Below are positions 61,958 to 64,000 of a stretch of DNA of 64,000 bases, one piece after another. Numbering within the stretch: position 1 is the first letter of the stretch; every line of letters starts with the position of its first letter. The position numbers and the translations under genes are program-made. Under the pieces are notes generated by a model that was not told the DNA's origin, did no database searches, and worked only from the letters and a program-made list of their open reading frames with translations. Origin of the DNA: Chlorobiota bacterium (GTDB lineage Bacteria; Bacteroidota; Ignavibacteria; OLB7); NCBI GenBank assembly GCA_016710285.1, contig JADJXR010000001.1:4094501-4158500 (forward strand). The letters are read 5' to 3'.

Positions 61958-62910
61958 ATATCGAGGAGTACATATCGTCTGGCGTGCTGGAACTGTATGC
62001 GCTGGGGGGACTATCCGCCGAAGAAGTTCAAGAAGTGGAAGCCATGGCACAGCAGCATCCGCACGTCCGCCAGGAGATTGAGCAGATCTACGAAACGTTG
62101 GAAGCATTGGCCACCAACGGGGCGATTGCGCCGCGCCCTGCGCTGAAGGACTCCATCCTGCAAAGCATCGCCACCAGCGAGGGTGTGGCGTGGGGGGATG
62201 ACGCGGCAGAAGCCGCCACCACCATTACTCCTGAAGCGGAACCATTTGTGCAGCAGCCACCGCCTGAGGCCCCTTTCCCGCCAGCAACGCCCAGCCCGGA
62301 ACCACCACCGCCCGCAAAACCAGCGAACGTGCTGGAGTTGCGCCCGCAGCAGGCCTTGCCCGCACCGGTGGCGTTCCCGGCATCGCGCAGATATTTGCTG
62401 GCGGCCTCCATTATTTTTGCACTGCTGGGGCTTGGCGCAGCCGCCTACATGGGCTACCAGTGGCAAACCACCAAGGAGGACCTGGCCCACACCATCAACC
62501 GGAACCAGCAGCTGGTGCAGGAATACAACACGCTGAAAAACCGGATGAACCGCGTGGTGGCCGATATGGTCCAGCTGAAAGATCCAAAAAACCAAGTGGT
62601 GACGCTTGCCGGGCTTGAGGCCGCGCCAAGCGCGATCGCCATGGTCCACTGGAACCCAACAACCGGCGATGTTGCCCTAAGCGTGGAAGGATTGCCCGCC
62701 CCGCCGGAAGACAAGCAATATCAGCTTTGGGCATTGGCCGATGGGAAGCCGATTGATGCCGGGGTGTTCGACCTTGCCGACCAACCGGAGGCACTCCATC
62801 ACATGAAAAAGATTGACCGTGCCGAGGCGTTCGCCATCACCCTTGAGCCACGCGGCGGAATGCCCACCCCCACCGGCGCGATGTACGTGCTGGGAAAGAT
62901 GAAGGCATAG
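61954..62910 (+). CDS. RskA-family anti-sigma factor
   Basis: A 318-residue membrane protein that should hold the adjacent sigma factor inactive. The N-terminal cytoplasmic part (MNIEEYISSGVLELYALGGLSAEEVQEVE) is the anti-sigma domain. A proline-rich linker leads to one membrane helix (about 147-166, LLAASIIFALLGLGAAAYMG), a short coiled coil and a periplasmic RskA domain (AMVHWNPTTGDVALSVEGLPAPPEDKQYQLWALADG to TPTGAMYVLGKM). The start is a TTG at 61954 overlapping the sigma stop codon in TTGA, a start that fits the family N terminus better than any ATG. A terminator follows at 62942. Confidence 0.92.
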   Translation: MNIEEYISSGVLELYALGGLSAEEVQEVEAMAQQHPHVRQEIEQIYETLEALATNGAIAPRPALKDSILQSIATSEGVAWGDDAAEAATTITPEAEPFVQQPPPEAPFPPATPSPEPPPPAKPANVLELRPQQALPAPVAFPASRRYLLAASIIFALLGLGAAAYMGYQWQTTKEDLAHTINRNQQLVQEYNTLKNRMNRVVADMVQLKDPKNQVVTLAGLEAAPSAIAMVHWNPTTGDVALSVEGLPAPPEDKQYQLWALADGKPIDAGVFDLADQPEALHHMKKIDRAEAFAITLEPRGGMPTPTGAMYVLGKMKA

Positions 62911-62941
62911 AAAGACAACCCAGCAGCACAGAGATGTTTAG

Positions 62942-62980
62942 AAAGGGATGATCCTTGTTTGGATCATCCCTTTTGTCTTC
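62942..62980 (+). terminator. Rho-independent terminator of the sigma/anti-sigma operon
   Basis: AAAGGGATGATCC (62942-62954), loop TTGTTT, and the exact complement at 62961-62973, followed by TGTCTTCTT. A 13-bp perfect stem. Confidence 0.9.
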
Positions 62981-63079
62981 TTCCCCCACCCACCACCAAC
63001 TTGGCTATGGCATGGCAACTCCCCTTTTGCTACTATTGCGTTCCCTTGATCTTGTGGCCCGCAAACCAACGCACCGTTG

Positions 63080-64000
63080 ATGAACAGCACACGCACGATG
63101 ACACCAACACGACATCTTACCTTCCGCCCGTTGCTGGCACTGCTGATGGCGGCTTTTGCCTGCGGCAGCGCAACCGCGCAAACGCCGGAAACGGCGCAGC
63201 AGCAAACCCGCGAATTGGTGGCGGCGCGGTTGCCGGACCTGCCGTTGGGGTTCCGGCAGAACAACGGGCAGTGGGATCCGGCAACGCTGTACCACGCCAC
63301 AACTGCAACGGCGCAAGCGGCGTTCGGGCGGGATGGAGTTGGGTTCCTGTTTACGCGGCCCAGCAGCAGCCAAACACCCTCCACTTCACACTCCACCGCA
63401 CGGCACACGCCGCCAACGGTTGAGGTTTTACAATGGGGGATTCATTTCAGCGGGGCGTTGCCAAATCCGCGCATTCAGGCGGAGGAGCCGCTGCCCGGGC
63501 GGGCGAATTACTTCCATGCCGGGCGCGCCATTGCTGGCGTTCGGGAGCACGGGCGGCTGTGGTATCGGGACCTGTATCCCAACATTGACCTTTGCTACTA
63601 CGGCACCGGGCGTTCGCTGAAATATGATTGCGTTGTTCGCCCCGGCGGCCAGCTGCGCGATGTCCGGATGGAGTGCACGGGGATCAACCAGCTGGCAATC
63701 AACAACGCTGGCCAGCTTGAAATTGCCACCAGCTGGGGGACGCTGATTGAGCAACGCCCCTACGCTTACCAAATCATTGACGGAAAGCAAGTGGAGGTCC
63801 CCACCCGCTTCATCCTTTGGAACGACACCACCTACGGATTCGCCACCGACCACAGCTACCGCCGTGACCTCCCGCTGGTGATTGATCCGACGATGCTGGC
63901 ATGGTCAACATTTATCGGCGGGTCAAGCACCACCGAAGGCTATTTGGTGGAAGGCTACATGCGGGATATTGACGTTGACGCGCTGGGCTACATCTACGGC
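63080..64000 (+). CDS. DUF7948/SBBP-type surface protein, N-terminal part (cut by right edge)
   Basis: The first 307 codons of a second large SBBP-family protein, still open at the window end. ATG 63080 opens a signal peptide (FRPLLALLMAAFACGSATAQ). A DUF7948-like domain follows (LGFRQNNGQWDPATLYHATT...FGRDGVGFLFTRP, LWYRDLYPNIDLCYYGTGRSLKYDCVVRPGGQLRDVRM, LPLVIDPTMLAWSTFIGGSS). The last visible residues begin the first SBBP unit (STFIGGSSTTEGYLVEG). An alternative start at 63098 is possible. It shares the plan of the 1855-residue protein at 30313 but is GC-rich like its neighbours. Its C terminus, and whether it carries a T9SS domain, are not visible here. Confidence 0.88.
   Translation, partial: MNSTRTMTPTRHLTFRPLLALLMAAFACGSATAQTPETAQQQTRELVAARLPDLPLGFRQNNGQWDPATLYHATTATAQAAFGRDGVGFLFTRPSSSQTPSTSHSTARHTPPTVEVLQWGIHFSGALPNPRIQAEEPLPGRANYFHAGRAIAGVREHGRLWYRDLYPNIDLCYYGTGRSLKYDCVVRPGGQLRDVRMECTGINQLAINNAGQLEIATSWGTLIEQRPYAYQIIDGKQVEVPTRFILWNDTTYGFATDHSYRRDLPLVIDPTMLAWSTFIGGSSTTEGYLVEGYMRDIDVDALGYIYG

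Overview
The window looks like a chromosome segment of a free-living member of the Bacteroidota/Chlorobiota (FCB) group, perhaps an Ignavibacteria/Kapaibacteria-like lineage. Supporting signs are type IX secretion (T9SS) C-terminal sorting domains on several surface proteins, giant DUF7948/SBBP beta-propeller proteins, a PdxJ with the Bacteroidota-type N terminus (MTKLSVNLNKVATLRN), a Bacteroidota-like long QueA, and recurrent TAnnTTTG-type promoter boxes. Coding density is high and most of the window is moderately GC-rich. The block from about 24.5 to 36.6 kb is visibly more AT-rich and repetitive. No tRNA, rRNA, CRISPR array or canonical insertion sequence was seen.

Layout. 0-9.4 kb holds a truncated dcd, an iolB-like isomerase, a TPR lipoprotein, prfA, an L,D-transpeptidase lipoprotein, a Rpn/PD-(D/E)XK protein with a tetrapeptide-repeat tail and a duplicated copy of that tail, an LptF/LptG permease and moeA. 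9.4-18 kb holds two tandem giant FG-GAP/ASPIC-UnbV secreted proteins and a vanadium-haloperoxidase/PAP2 enzyme, closed by a bidirectional terminator shared with kbl. 18-24.4 kb holds kbl, an outer-membrane barrel, an alpha/beta hydrolase and a secreted solenoid-HEAT protein.

The accessory block (24.5-36.6 kb, minus strand) has a full-length DUF7948/SBBP protein followed by three DUF4397-T9SS paralogues. Between the paralogues lie two 50-codon remnants of an SBBP C terminus. Two of the paralogues are nearly identical at both ends but carry different central segments, and each is split by a single-base frameshift at a different site. A ten-base C tract, a perfect repeated hairpin, a heptanucleotide tandem repeat and a pair of about 40-bp direct repeats bounding the block make this the most unusual part of the window. 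It resembles a cassette array for surface-protein variation, which is an inference from the layout.

36.7-48 kb holds a small zinc-ribbon protein, an AAA-ATPase/BTAD regulator and a minus-strand run of envelope genes (outer-membrane barrel, lipoprotein, PD40/OmpA-like protein) continuing into a YcaQ-type DNA glycosylase and a TlpA-like lipoprotein. 48-64 kb holds a mannose-1-phosphate guanylyltransferase/phosphomannomutase-like fusion, a glycine-rich RRM protein with a strong terminator, a T9SS-exported glycosidase-like protein, a MerR/TipAS regulator with a typical 19-bp-spacer promoter, kynurenine 3-monooxygenase, queA, prfC, pdxJ, a HAD phosphatase, an ECF sigma/anti-sigma pair and the start of a second DUF7948/SBBP protein cut by the right edge.
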